NCBI RefSeq assembly: GCF_001908725.1
Contig: NZ_CP018725.1
Span: 3,100,001-3,164,000, forward strand
Source of the DNA: Xanthomonas vesicatoria ATCC 35937
Lineage (GTDB): Bacteria > Pseudomonadota > Gammaproteobacteria > Xanthomonadales > Xanthomonadaceae
Direction of reading: 5' to 3'
DNA length: 64,000 nucleotides
This document shows positions 19,549 through 28,818 of the stretch, piece after piece. Position 1 is the first letter of the stretch. Each line of letters begins with the position of its first letter. The translations under genes and the position numbers were made by a program. A model generated the notes under the pieces. That model searched no databases, had not been told where the DNA came from, and was given only the letters and a program-made list of their open reading frames with translations.

Positions 19549-21750
19549 ATGCCTGTATTGACTCACCCACTGACCCCCTTGTCTGTTGCCCTGCTGTGCG
19601 CGTTGACCTGGCCCGCGGCTGCGCACGCTGACGACCTGACCGATGCCAAGACGCTTGACCAGGTCACCGTCAACGGCGCGGTCAGCCGCGCGCAGCCGGC
19701 CACTACCACGCGCCTGCCGCTGACGCTGCAGGAGACGCCGCAGTCGGTGAGCGTGATCGGGTTGCAGCGGCTGGAAGACGAGTCGCTTTTCAGCATCGAT
19801 GATGTGATGCGGAATGTCACTGGCGTCAACGTCTCGTTCTACGACACCCAGCGCCCGCTGTATTTTGCGCGCGGTTTCCAGATCACCGACTTCCAGGTCG
19901 ATGGCTTGCCCACCTACAGCGGCGCGACCAATCAGGAATACGACACGGTGTTTTACGACCGCATCGAAGTGATACGCGGCGCCAACGGCCTGCTGACCGG
20001 TGCGGGCATTCCGTCGGCCACGGTAAACCTGCTGCGCAAGCGCCCGGGCAAGACGTTCGACGCATCGGTTGCCGCAAGCGCTGGCACCTGGGATTTCCGC
20101 CGCATGCAGGCCGACGTCAATGCGCCGCTCACCGACGATGGCCGCTTCCGCAGCCGCGTGGTCGCGGCCTGGCAGGACCGCGACTACTACTACGACCGTT
20201 ACCACGACAACAAGATGTCCGGCATGGCGGTGCTGGAAGGCGATCTGACCGACAGCACCACGTTGACCGTCGGCTATCAGCGCCAGGACAACAGCCCGGT
20301 CGGCTCGACCTGGGGCACGGTGCCGTTCTTCGCGGCCGATGGCACGTTGGCCAATCTGTCGCGCTCGACCAACATGGCACCGGAATGGACGCGCTGGCAG
20401 CGCGAAACCACCACCGCATTCGCCAATCTGGAACAACGCTTTGGCGAGGACTGGTTGCTGCGCGTCAACTACGCCCATACCAAGGGCGATGTGCAAAGCA
20501 TTCGCGTCTACGGCACCGGCTACCCGGCCGCCGATGGCAGCGGCGTGTTCCTGCGTACCGGCACCGGCGAAACCAGCGATGCGCGTGATGGTGTGGATGT
20601 GTATCTGTCGGGCGGGTTCTCGCTGTTTGGCCGCCAGCACGATATGGTGCTGGGCGGCAGCTGGCAGGATCTGCAATCGACCACGTACGGCGTGACTCAG
20701 CAGTACCCCAGCGGCTGGGGTTCGTGCATCAACGAAAGCGGTGGCTCCGAGCGCTGCTATCGGATTCCGGACATCCGCAACTGGGATGGCGACGCACCCG
20801 AGGTGACCTACAGCCGCACCGGCGCACGCCGCGAAGCGCGCACCACCCAACGCGGCGTGTACGCCTCTACACGCCTGCGCCTGGCCGACCCGTTGTCGCT
20901 GATCGCCGGCGCGCGCCTGAGCACCTGGCAGACGCGCACCCAGGGCTTCGACGTCAGTGGCGGCTACACCGGCACCACCGGCCGTTACAAGGTCAGCGAT
21001 GAAGTCACCCCATACGTGGGCTTGGTCTACGACATCGTGCCGGACGTGTCGGTCTACGCCAGCTACACCGAAATCTTCAACCCGCAGAACTACCGCGACA
21101 AGGACAACAACCTGCTCGCGCCGGTGGAAGGCTCCAATCTGGAGGCCGGCATCAAGGCGCAATTGCTCGACGGCCGCGCCATGGCCACTGCCGCCGTGTT
21201 TGAAGCCAAGCAGGACAACTACGCGGTGCGCGACATGACCCAGCCAGAATCGTCGTTGCCGGACGGCACCTCGGCCTATATCGGTGTGAACGGCACCAAG
21301 AGCCGCGGCTGGGAGATGGACTTCAATGGCGAAGTTCTGCCGGGTTGGACGGTCAATGCCGGCTACACGCACGTCAAGGTCACCCGCGCACCCACCGACG
21401 CTATTTACGCGAACCTGCCCGAAGATTATCTGCAGCTGTCCACGCAGGTGCGGCTGCCCGGCGCGTGGGATCGCCTGAGCATCGGTGGTGGTGTGAGTTG
21501 GCAAAGCGCGGTGCGCGGCTTCAACATCGCACGCCCCACCGGCGACGGCAGCGGCGCCACCACACCGGTCACCGTGGTGCAGAACCCGTATGCGTTGGTG
21601 CACTTCAACGCCAATTACCGCATCAGCGACCAGTGGACCGCCACGCTGGCGGTACGCAACGCGTTCGACAAGACCTATTGGGCCAATCTGGACTACCAGA
21701 ACTACGGCGAACCGCGCTTTGTCAGCGTGTCGCTGCGCTGGCGGTATTGA
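19549..21750 (+). CDS. TonB-dependent ferric siderophore receptor
   Basis: A 733-residue outer-membrane receptor with a signal peptide (ending AHA, about residue 26). A TonB box is likely at LDQVTVNG. The plug domain has ETPQSVSVIG, YFARGF and VEVIRG-like EVIRGANGLLTG, followed by a 22-strand barrel ending in the typical aromatic C-terminus (SLRWRY). The pattern matches the FhuE/FpvA/FoxA siderophore branch. There is no extra N-terminal signalling domain and no FecI/FecR pair nearby. The Fur-like site at 19379-19400 suggests iron repression. The exact siderophore is unknown. The convergent minus-strand opening is a shadow. Confidence 0.9.
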   Translation: MPVLTHPLTPLSVALLCALTWPAAAHADDLTDAKTLDQVTVNGAVSRAQPATTTRLPLTLQETPQSVSVIGLQRLEDESLFSIDDVMRNVTGVNVSFYDTQRPLYFARGFQITDFQVDGLPTYSGATNQEYDTVFYDRIEVIRGANGLLTGAGIPSATVNLLRKRPGKTFDASVAASAGTWDFRRMQADVNAPLTDDGRFRSRVVAAWQDRDYYYDRYHDNKMSGMAVLEGDLTDSTTLTVGYQRQDNSPVGSTWGTVPFFAADGTLANLSRSTNMAPEWTRWQRETTTAFANLEQRFGEDWLLRVNYAHTKGDVQSIRVYGTGYPAADGSGVFLRTGTGETSDARDGVDVYLSGGFSLFGRQHDMVLGGSWQDLQSTTYGVTQQYPSGWGSCINESGGSERCYRIPDIRNWDGDAPEVTYSRTGARREARTTQRGVYASTRLRLADPLSLIAGARLSTWQTRTQGFDVSGGYTGTTGRYKVSDEVTPYVGLVYDIVPDVSVYASYTEIFNPQNYRDKDNNLLAPVEGSNLEAGIKAQLLDGRAMATAAVFEAKQDNYAVRDMTQPESSLPDGTSAYIGVNGTKSRGWEMDFNGEVLPGWTVNAGYTHVKVTRAPTDAIYANLPEDYLQLSTQVRLPGAWDRLSIGGGVSWQSAVRGFNIARPTGDGSGATTPVTVVQNPYALVHFNANYRISDQWTATLAVRNAFDKTYWANLDYQNYGEPRFVSVSLRWRY

Positions 21751-21856
21751 GAAAACGACGAGGCTGGGCCGGTCACCGCGCGCTGCGTGCACCACGATGA
21801 TCGGCCCGGCATCGCAACCAGGGTCCTGAAGCGACGTCCAAAGTCTCTGCCGTTAC

Positions 21857-21888
21857 GTAGGAGCGGCCCTGGCCGCGATGCCGGTCCC
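21857..21888. repeat. REP-like element, single
   Basis: GTAGGAGCGGCCCTGGCCGC starts this element and GATGCCGGTCCC follows. The stem GCGGCC/GGCCGC is the hallmark. Similar units lie at 22071-22096, 30326-30388 and 50099-50172. It sits after the receptor gene. Confidence 0.75.
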
Positions 21889-22070
21889 AACACTGCATCA
21901 GCGCTTCCGCACCGGCATCGACCAACGCAAACGAAGCGCGCCGGGCTCGATCAATGCCGCGTGCGCGCCAGCGTGCACTGTGCGAACGGCAGGCAGATAA
22001 CGTCGTCAACCACGCGAGCGAAAAGACGCGCATAACGTGGTAAATCAAGCGGGCCAGATGCGGCACCAAG

Positions 22071-22096
22071 CAGGAGCGGCCCTAGCCGCGATGCCG
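22071..22096. repeat. REP-like element, single
   Basis: CAGGAGCGGCCCTAGCCGCG followed by ATGCCG has the same head and stem as the unit at 21857. Both are in the 622-base gap before the patatin gene; I saw no other feature there. Confidence 0.7.
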
Positions 22097-22372
22097 TCAC
22101 AATACCGGCGATGCCGAAGAAATTTTTACACAGCAGCAGAGGCCCCTGCTCACCTGCGCCCATGTGCGTACATGCAACTCACACCGCACACGCATGCGCC
22201 ATTCGCAACCCGCTGCAGGCACGCACCCGACTTCTTCCTTGACGTTGGAGGCCGCAGCTGGCGGTGATGAGCAGTGATCGCAGCACCTGCCCGCTACAAG
22301 CAAGCTCTGCGATCACCCTGTACCTCCAACAATGCATCGTGCGTAACGCAGATGCCGCGCACACCAACCGCT

Positions 22373-23410
22373 TTACGGCGCCACGCATTCCTCATCCTTG
22401 CCGCGCAATTTCTGCCAGCGCGAACGTTGTTCCAGGCAGCGCTGGTAGGCCTGCTGTTTTGCCGCCGCAGCCTGGTCGGCTGCATTGCGCGTGGCACTGC
22501 TGCGCGCGGCCTGCAGCTGCGCGATCTTGGCGCGGATCTGCGGCATCACCGCCATCGCGGCGCGTTCGCCTTCCAGGATGGCGACACTGCGCTGATTGAA
22601 ATCGGCCGAGCCGATATCGTTGACCTTGGGACGCACCACCACATCGGCACGTTTCAGCTCGGCTTCGCCAAGACGCTGGCCCATGATCGAGATCGACTGG
22701 TTCACCGTGCCCATCAAATCGCCAGGATTCTTGCCGCTGGCCTTGCTGGAGATATCCACCGCCACCACGAACTCGGCACCGAGCTGACGCGCGGCATCTA
22801 CCGGCACCGGGCTGACCACGCCGCCGTCGACAAAATGGAACTTGCCGATGGTTACCGGCTCGAACACACCGGGAATGCTGCTGGATGCACGTACCGCCTG
22901 GCCGGCGTTACCGCGCACGAACACGGTGCGCTCACCGTCTTCCAGACGCGTGGCCACGGCTGCGAACGGCTTGCGCAACTTCTCGATGGGCTTGCCGCCG
23001 ACTTGGTCGTTGACGTAGTCCTGCAGCTTCTGGCCCTGCACCAGGCCACCGGAGAACAGCCGCACATCGCGGATGCTGGTCTGGTCGAGCGCCACCGCTT
23101 TTTCCTGCATTTCGAAGGCGTCCATGCCGCTGGCATACAACGCACCGACCACGCTGCCGGCGCTGGTACCGGACACAACCACGGGTGCAAACCCATTGGC
23201 CTCGAGCATCTTGATCACGCCGATATGCGCAAAACCCTTGACCGCACCGCCGCCGAGCGCGATGCCGATCTTTACCGGTTTGACCGCAGCGGCCGTAGGC
23301 GCCTGCACTACCGGCGCAGGCGTTGCCGGGCGTGGTTCGCCACCGCAGGCCGAGAGCAGACCGAGCATGGACAACAGGGCAAGCGAGCGGGGGCGGCGGA
23401 GCGCGGTCAT
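22373..23410 (-). CDS. patatin-like phospholipase, lipoprotein (RssA-type)
   Basis: A 345-residue protein from the ATG at 23410. The N-terminus is a lipoprotein signal with Cys22 in LLSAC, so it is probably membrane-anchored in the periplasm. The patatin domain shows the oxyanion loop GGGAVKG, the nucleophile GTSAG with Ser83, and the catalytic Asp in FVDGGVVSP. These Ser-Asp enzymes hydrolyse lipid acyl esters. A longer in-frame opening to 23548 adds a charged segment before the signal and is unlikely. The C-terminal 60 residues are Ala/Gln-rich and may be a coiled coil. Substrate unknown. Confidence 0.88.
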   Translation of the reverse strand: MTALRRPRSLALLSMLGLLSACGGEPRPATPAPVVQAPTAAAVKPVKIGIALGGGAVKGFAHIGVIKMLEANGFAPVVVSGTSAGSVVGALYASGMDAFEMQEKAVALDQTSIRDVRLFSGGLVQGQKLQDYVNDQVGGKPIEKLRKPFAAVATRLEDGERTVFVRGNAGQAVRASSSIPGVFEPVTIGKFHFVDGGVVSPVPVDAARQLGAEFVVAVDISSKASGKNPGDLMGTVNQSISIMGQRLGEAELKRADVVVRPKVNDIGSADFNQRSVAILEGERAAMAVMPQIRAKIAQLQAARSSATRNAADQAAAAKQQAYQRCLEQRSRWQKLRGKDEECVAP

Positions 23411-23571
23411 GGCGAAAACGTCGATAGGAAAGGCGAGGGAGAATACACGCGCGCCGAGACGATCGCTGCGGTCGCGGACTCCCTGATACAGGGACAAACG
23501 CGTCGATTCCTCAAGAACGGCCGCTGGCTGCGCCCGGACTGCCGTCATGACAGCAATCGCCCGGGGCCTGC

Positions 23572-23922
23572 CCCTTCTCCCATCGGGACATTGTCCCCCT
23601 CCATGGGGGAGAAGGTGCCCGAACGGCGGATGAGGGTACGTGCGAAGCCACGTGCAGTTGGAACGACGCGAGGGCTTCGCCCCGGACCCTCACCCCAACC
23701 CCTCTCCCGTGGGGAGAGGGGCTTTGATTCTGGGGAAGCGGGGCCTTGGCTACGGTCGGGATGTCGTCGCCGCAGGATCAGTGGAAGCGCATTCCTTCTC
23801 CCACCGGGAGAAGGTGCCCGAAGGGCGGATGAGGGTACGTGCGAAGCCACGTGCAGTTGGAACGACACGAGTGCCCCGCCCCGTACCCTCACGCCAAACC
23901 CTCTCCGTAGGGAGAGGGGCTT
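23572..23922. repeat. two tandem copies of the palindromic intergenic repeat, 199-bp period
   Basis: The stretch GAAGGTGCCCGAACGGCGGA through GTGCAGTTGGAACGAC at 23611-23672 recurs at 23810-23870 with very few changes. Each copy ends with a CCTCTCC...GGAGAGG hairpin (23701-23721 and 23899-23919). The block fills the gap between the AIM24-like gene and the patatin gene. No gene is supported here. Confidence 0.85.
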
Positions 23923-24032
23923 TAGTCCGGGCGGCACCGGCTTGTTGCGCAGCCGCTCGGCCCGCACCACGTGTTCTCGGACCAACGTGCGTCTGCAACA
24001 TCACCCACGCACTCAGCTGTCGCTGCAACCAA

Positions 24033-25052
24033 TCAAAACCGGTTATCGCCATCCAGCAGCCGTCCCAGGCCGCCGAGCACCGAACCTTCGCCGCGCTGCT
24101 GCCCGCCGGTTTGCGGGGCGGCCTGCAGCATCCGGCCGGCCATGCGCGAGAACGGCAGCGATTGCAGCCACACCTTGCCGGGGCCGGTGAGTGTGGCCAG
24201 GAACACGCCCTCGCCGCCGAAGAACATGCTCTTCAATCCGGCCACGCGGCGCACGTCCATGTCCACGCCGGCGTGATAGGCGACCACGCAGCCGGTGTCC
24301 ACGTCGATGCGCTCACCGGGGGCGAGCTCGCGTTCCACCACGGTGCCGCCGGCATGCACGAACACCCAGCCGTCGCCTTCGAGTTTTTGCATGATGAAGC
24401 CCTCGCCGCCGAACAGGCCGGTGAGGATCTTCTTCTGGAAGGCGATGCCTAACGACACGCCGCGCGCGCCGGCCAGGAAGCTGTCCTTCTGGCAGATCAG
24501 GCGCCCGCCGTGCGCGGACAGCCGCAGCGCCAGCACCGTGCCGGGGTAGGGCGCGGCGAAGGCTACCTTGGCCTTGCCGCTGCCGGCATGGGTGAACACG
24601 GTGGTGAACATGCTTTCGCCGGTGACCACGCGCTTGCCGGCCGAGAGCAACTTGCCCATCAGCCCGCCGCTGCTGCCGCCCTGACCATCGTGCGAGCCGT
24701 CGCCGAACACGGTGTCCATCTGCACCGCCGAATCTTTGTACATCAGCGCCCCGGCCTCGGCGATGGCGCTCTCGCCCGGGTCCAGTTCCACTTCGACAAA
24801 CTGCATGTCGTTGCCGACGATGCGGTAGTCGATCTCATCGGCGCGCCCGGCGCTGGCACTGCTGCCGAGCGGCGGCGGTGCGCTGCCGGCGCCCTGCAGC
24901 TCGGCCAGCTGACGGGCCGGCGTCCAGCCATCGAGTCCATCGCGCCAGGCCAGTGCGTCGGGTTGGCGCTGGGCGTGCACGCGGGCGCTGGCATCGTCCA
25001 GCGGGCCGATGCGGTCGGCCTGTCCGGGAACATGGAAATACCACTGGGCCAT
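24033..25052 (-). CDS. GYF_2 domain joined to an AIM24-family (TIGR00266) domain
   Basis: A 339-residue cytoplasmic protein. Residues about 1-55 form a GYF_2-type module (MAQWYFHVPGQADRIGPLDD, with WRDGLDGWTP); a short Ala/Pro linker follows; residues about 75-330 are an AIM24-type double beta barrel (VEVELDPGESAIAEAGALMY, GLGIAFQKKILTG-like and GVFLATLTGPGKVWLQSLP). The function of AIM24 proteins in bacteria is not settled; GYF_2 modules are thought to mediate protein contacts. The ATG at 25052 has AGGAG before it. An in-frame extension of 15 codons is unlikely. Confidence 0.8.
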   Translation of the reverse strand: MAQWYFHVPGQADRIGPLDDASARVHAQRQPDALAWRDGLDGWTPARQLAELQGAGSAPPPLGSSASAGRADEIDYRIVGNDMQFVEVELDPGESAIAEAGALMYKDSAVQMDTVFGDGSHDGQGGSSGGLMGKLLSAGKRVVTGESMFTTVFTHAGSGKAKVAFAAPYPGTVLALRLSAHGGRLICQKDSFLAGARGVSLGIAFQKKILTGLFGGEGFIMQKLEGDGWVFVHAGGTVVERELAPGERIDVDTGCVVAYHAGVDMDVRRVAGLKSMFFGGEGVFLATLTGPGKVWLQSLPFSRMAGRMLQAAPQTGGQQRGEGSVLGGLGRLLDGDNRF

Positions 25053-25360
25053 CGGGACGACTCCTGTCTGTGTGTGTGGCGAGTCTAGTCGCAGCACTGG
25101 TCACCGCGTCCCGTGTCCAAGGTCATGCCGTGCAGGGCGGTCAGGTGTGGTGACCACCGGGCGATAACCCACCCGTGCCGGTCAGGCCAGCATTCCCCCG
25201 AAGCGGTGGTGACAAGGCGGTCGCGCCGAAGAAGGCCGGAGCGTGGGTAGCATGCATCCGGCCACGGCATCACGCTGACCGCAGTGTCGGCGTCGCTGGC
25301 GTGGCGCGCTGATAGAACGCAACGTAGCGATGCGTCGTCAGTGGGTGTGGGCGGCGCGCG

Positions 25361-25447
25361 CAGAACCGGCGTGGAAGAGAGGTACATGCCGCACCGAGCA
25401 CCGGCCGCGCCCGTCTTATGGCTGCGCAGTCGTTTTGTTAGCCGCTC
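25361..25447. repeat. dispersed intergenic repeat (TAAGAG family), inverted copy
   Basis: Read on the minus strand, it starts GCTAACAAAACGACTGCGCA and goes on through GGGCGCGGCCGGTGC and GGTGCGGCATGTACC. It matches 45143-45245 well in the opposite orientation. It directly abuts the stop of the ABC ATPase gene. The rest of the 25053-25447 gap shows nothing else. Confidence 0.65.
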
Positions 25448-26284
25448 TTATTCGCCGACCGTCGCCCAGTAGCGTTCGCCATCGCGGTGTACGCGCACCG
25501 GCCCGTCGAACGTTGCCGACAGGCTGGCATCGGTCAGCAAGGCATCGCGCGGGCCGTCGGCGACCACCTTGCCGGCGCGCAGCAGAATCACCCGCCCGAT
25601 TTCCGGCACGATCTCTTCGATGTGATGGGTCACCAGCACCAGTGTGATGCCTTGCCGGGCAAGGTCGCGCAAGGTGTCGAGCAGGTGCCGGCGCGCGACC
25701 ACGTCCAGGCCGGTGGACGGCTCGTCCAGCAACAGCGCCTGCGGGCGGTTGACCAGGGCGCGCGCGATCAGCACGCGGCGGGTCTCGCCGGCCGACAACT
25801 CGGCGTACGGGCGATCCAGCAACGGCAAGGCGCGTGCCAGTGCCAACGCCTCACGTGCCCGTGCGCGCATGTCGTCGCTGATCTCGCGATGCGGCGGCAC
25901 CACGTAGCTGGCAAAGAAACCCGACAGCACCGCGCTTTCGACATCCAGTCCCGGCATGTCGGCCAGATTGACGCTCAGATCGCCGGTGACGATCCCCAAC
26001 TGCGAGCGCAACCGGTCCACCTGCCAGCGTGCCTGCCCCAGCACCTTCACCGCAGGCTGACCATCGCCACGCGCCAACGGATATAGCTCGCGCGTGATGA
26101 GCTTGATGAAAGACGATTTACCGCAGCCATTGGGGCCAAGGATGGCGGTGTGCTGGCCAAGTGCGATACGCAAACGCAACGCATGCAATACGCGGACCTG
26201 GCCGCGCATCACACTTGCGTGGTCGAGTTCGATCAGCGCGGGCGCATCGGCAAAAGGATCGGCAGCAGCGGTGGCAACAGGCAT
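25448..26284 (-). CDS. ABC transporter ATP-binding protein, single-gene type (ModF/YlmA-like)
   Basis: A 278-residue ATPase with Walker A GPNGCGKSS, signature LSAGETRRV, Walker B LLLDEPS and the switch His in LVTHH. No permease or binding-protein gene is adjacent, so it is an orphan. The motif form LSAGE and overall length resemble ModF/YlmA-like proteins, some of which do not act in transport. The ATG at 26284 is chosen over a TTG two codons earlier. Confidence 0.85.
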   Translation of the reverse strand: MPVATAAADPFADAPALIELDHASVMRGQVRVLHALRLRIALGQHTAILGPNGCGKSSFIKLITRELYPLARGDGQPAVKVLGQARWQVDRLRSQLGIVTGDLSVNLADMPGLDVESAVLSGFFASYVVPPHREISDDMRARAREALALARALPLLDRPYAELSAGETRRVLIARALVNRPQALLLDEPSTGLDVVARRHLLDTLRDLARQGITLVLVTHHIEEIVPEIGRVILLRAGKVVADGPRDALLTDASLSATFDGPVRVHRDGERYWATVGE

Positions 26285-26423
26285 ACGCAAGACATCAGGC
26301 AGTGAGGGAAAAGAGACGTGTGAACCGCTTTAGGAATGTAGGCGTCACCCTACGCATCCGAAGGGTGAAGTTTGCCGCGATCGCCCCCATCATGTCTGCA
26401 TCGACCAAAGAGACACCGCCGCC

Positions 26424-27641
26424 GTGGAACTGCCGATGCTGTCCGACCCGATCATCGACTTCCTGACGTCCGGCGTGGCCGGCCTGGGTGTGTGGGGCAT
26501 GCTGGCGGTGCTGCTGGTGTTCACCCAACTCACCATCTTTGCGGTGACCTTGTACCTGCATCGTAGCCAGGCGCACCGCGGCGTGGATTTCCATCCGGTG
26601 GTAGCGCACTTCTTCCGCTTCTGGACCTGGCTCACTACCTCGATGATCACCCGCGAATGGGTGGCGATCCATCGCAAGCACCACGCCAAGGTCGAGACCG
26701 AGGAAGACCCGCATAGCCCGCAGACCAAGGGCATCAAGCAGGTGTTCTGGCGCGGCGTGGAGCTGTATCGCGAAGCACGCGCGCAGCGCGCCGATATCGA
26801 GCAATACGGCAACGGTGCGCCCAGCGACTGGATCGAGCGGCATCTGTATACCCCGCACGCCAATGCCGGCCCGATCGCGCTGCTGGTGCTCAACGGTGTG
26901 CTGTTTGGCTTGCCCGGCATTGCGCTATGGGCAATCCAGATGGCGTGGATTCCGTTCTGGGCCGCCGGCGTGGTCAATGGCCTGGGCCATTGGTGGGGCT
27001 ATCGCAATTTCGAATCCGCCGACACCTCCACCAACCTCACGCCGTGGGCGCTGTGGATCGGTGGTGAAGAACTGCACAACAACCATCACGCGTTCCCGAG
27101 TTCGGCACGGTTTTCGATGCGGCGTTGGGAGCTGGATATCGGCTGGATCGCGATTCGCGGGTTGCAGGCCGTGGGGCTGGCCAAGGTGCTGCGGGTGGCG
27201 CCGTCGCTGGATATCCGCCCCAATATCGCCGTGCCCGATGCCGATACGCTGAAGGCGCTGCTGTCGCATCGCTTCCAGGCCATGACCGATTACCAGCGCA
27301 ACGTGCTCAAGCCGGCCTTGCGTGAAGAGGCCGCTACGACCGGCGCCAAGTTGCGCGAGTTGTTGCCGCGGCGGTTACGTAAGGGTCTGGTCGATGACGG
27401 GCGCTGGCTCAAGCCGGATGCGCGCGCGCAGTTGCAGGCCTGGGTGGCGCAGCGTCCGCGCATGCGCACGCTGATCGAGTACCGCGCGCGCCTGACCGCG
27501 GTGCTGGAAGCGCGCAGCCATGATGCATCCGAGCGTCTCAAGCAGTTGCAGCAGTGGTGCCATGAGGCCGAAGCCAGCGGCAACGCCGCGCTGCAAGCAT
27601 ACGCGGCGCGGCTCAAGGGTTATGCGCTGAGTGGCGCGTAA
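26424..27641 (+). CDS. acyl-CoA/fatty acid desaturase, DesA type, with C-terminal extension
   Basis: A 405-residue integral membrane di-iron enzyme. The three His boxes are HRSQAHR, HRKHHAK and HNNHH; membrane segments lie around residues 20-45 and 155-190. It would place a cis double bond (probably delta-9) in acyl chains. About 130 residues after the last box are soluble and helical (from about KALLSHRFQAMTDYQRN), a tail also known in some pseudomonad DesA proteins. The start may be the GTG at 26424 (AAAGAGA ahead) or the ATG at 26436. It diverges from the ABC ATPase gene. Confidence 0.88.
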   Translation: MELPMLSDPIIDFLTSGVAGLGVWGMLAVLLVFTQLTIFAVTLYLHRSQAHRGVDFHPVVAHFFRFWTWLTTSMITREWVAIHRKHHAKVETEEDPHSPQTKGIKQVFWRGVELYREARAQRADIEQYGNGAPSDWIERHLYTPHANAGPIALLVLNGVLFGLPGIALWAIQMAWIPFWAAGVVNGLGHWWGYRNFESADTSTNLTPWALWIGGEELHNNHHAFPSSARFSMRRWELDIGWIAIRGLQAVGLAKVLRVAPSLDIRPNIAVPDADTLKALLSHRFQAMTDYQRNVLKPALREEAATTGAKLRELLPRRLRKGLVDDGRWLKPDARAQLQAWVAQRPRMRTLIEYRARLTAVLEARSHDASERLKQLQQWCHEAEASGNAALQAYAARLKGYALSGA

Positions 27642-27690
27642 GTGCAGCGGCACGCGTGCTGCGGCCTGTGCGCGCGGCTACAAGGGGGCG

Positions 27691-28032
27691 GTGGCGCGCG
27701 CGTTGTCGATGGCATGCATCGTCTATGCGTGCGCGTGCGCATGCGCGGCGCATGCACAGGTGCAGGACAGCCAGGACTACCTCAAGCGCATGGATACCGA
27801 TAGCGATGGCCGGGTCAGCCGCGATGAATATCTGGCCTGGATGAGCTACGCCTTCGATCAACGCGATGTCGATCACGATGGTGTACTGCAGGGCGACGAA
27901 TTGCCTGGCCGGCGCGGCAAGCCGATCACCCGCGCTGCGCATCGGGCCACGTTGATCGAGCGCTTTGCGCGGCAGGACGCCAACGGCGATGGCTATCTAA
28001 GCGCGCGCGAATTGCTGGCGCCGCCGCGCTGA
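27691..28032 (+). CDS. exported EF-hand protein
   Basis: A small protein of about 113 residues with a signal peptide rich in Ala and Cys (ACACACAAHA) and three EF-hand loops: DTDSDGRVSRDE, DVDHDGVLQGDE and DANGDGYLSARE. Each has Asp at positions 1, 3 and 5 and an acidic residue at 12, so calcium binding is likely. Such proteins are periplasmic and of unknown role. Start is uncertain: GTG at 27691 follows AAGGGGG closely, ATG at 27709 is an alternative, and a GTG at 27631 would overlap the desaturase stop. Confidence 0.75.
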   Translation: MARALSMACIVYACACACAAHAQVQDSQDYLKRMDTDSDGRVSRDEYLAWMSYAFDQRDVDHDGVLQGDELPGRRGKPITRAAHRATLIERFARQDANGDGYLSARELLAPPR

Positions 28033-28080
28033 TGCGCACCTTCGCGCGCGTCTGACGTCGCGTTCGGCAAGCTCGACCGC

Positions 28081-28818
28081 ATGTTTACTCTCGACCAGGT
28101 CAGCCGCCGCTACGGCCAGGCCGTCGCCCTCGATGCGGTCTCGCTTGATTTCGCCAGCGGCATTACGACCGCGTTGATCGGCCCCAGTGGTGCGGGCAAG
28201 TCCACCGTGTTGCGCATGCTGGTGGGGCTGGAGTGGCCTGACAGCGGCACGGTCGCCTTCGATGGGGTGCCATTGGCGCGCGCCAGCCTGCAGGTGCAAC
28301 GCCAACGCATTGGGTATGTGATCCAGGAAGGTGGGCTGTTTCCGCATCTGGATGCACGCCGCAATGTGGTGCTGCTGGCGCAGACCCTGGGCTGGACGCG
28401 GCAACGCATCGACGCCCGCTTGGAAAGTCTGTGCACGCTGTGCCAGTTGCCGCCGGCGTTGCTGGCGCGTTATCCGGCCGAACTCTCCGGCGGGCAGCGT
28501 CAACGCATGGGCCTGATTCGCGCGCTAATGCTGGACCCGCCCGCATTGCTGCTGGACGAACCACTGGGCGCGCTCGACCCGATCGTGCGTTACGACCTGC
28601 AGGCGCAGATGCGCGCGCTGTTCGCGCAGCTCGGCAAGACCGTGGTACTGGTCACCCACGATGTCGCCGAAGCGGCCTATCTGGCCGACACCCTGGTGCT
28701 GATGCGCGATGGCCGCGTGGTGCAGCAGGGCAGTGCGCGCGAGCTGATCGAGCAGCCGGCCGAGCCGTTCGTGCAGCGGTTTCTGACTGCACAACGCAGC
28801 ATCGGCGACGCCGCATGA
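28081..28818 (+). CDS. ABC transporter ATP-binding subunit, quaternary-amine type
   Basis: A 245-residue ATPase of the OpuBA/ProV branch. Walker A is GPSGAGKST, signature LSGGQRQRM, Walker B LLLDEPLGALDP and switch LVTHD. It lacks the C-terminal CBS domains seen in OpuCA/ProV, so ionic-strength sensing by that route is absent. It powers the binding protein-permease fusion whose start overlaps its stop (ATGA). The pair stands directly upstream of the ergothioneine genes, so the imported compound may be ergothioneine, hercynine or another betaine; this is inferred. Confidence 0.9.
   Translation: MFTLDQVSRRYGQAVALDAVSLDFASGITTALIGPSGAGKSTVLRMLVGLEWPDSGTVAFDGVPLARASLQVQRQRIGYVIQEGGLFPHLDARRNVVLLAQTLGWTRQRIDARLESLCTLCQLPPALLARYPAELSGGQRQRMGLIRALMLDPPALLLDEPLGALDPIVRYDLQAQMRALFAQLGKTVVLVTHDVAEAAYLADTLVLMRDGRVVQQGSARELIEQPAEPFVQRFLTAQRSIGDAA

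Noticed and set aside
19468..21795. A 775-codon opening on the minus strand opposite the TonB receptor gene
   Set aside because: It is the antisense shadow of a GC-rich gene: low-complexity His/Arg/Val composition, no family motif and no ribosome site, while the plus strand has a full receptor.
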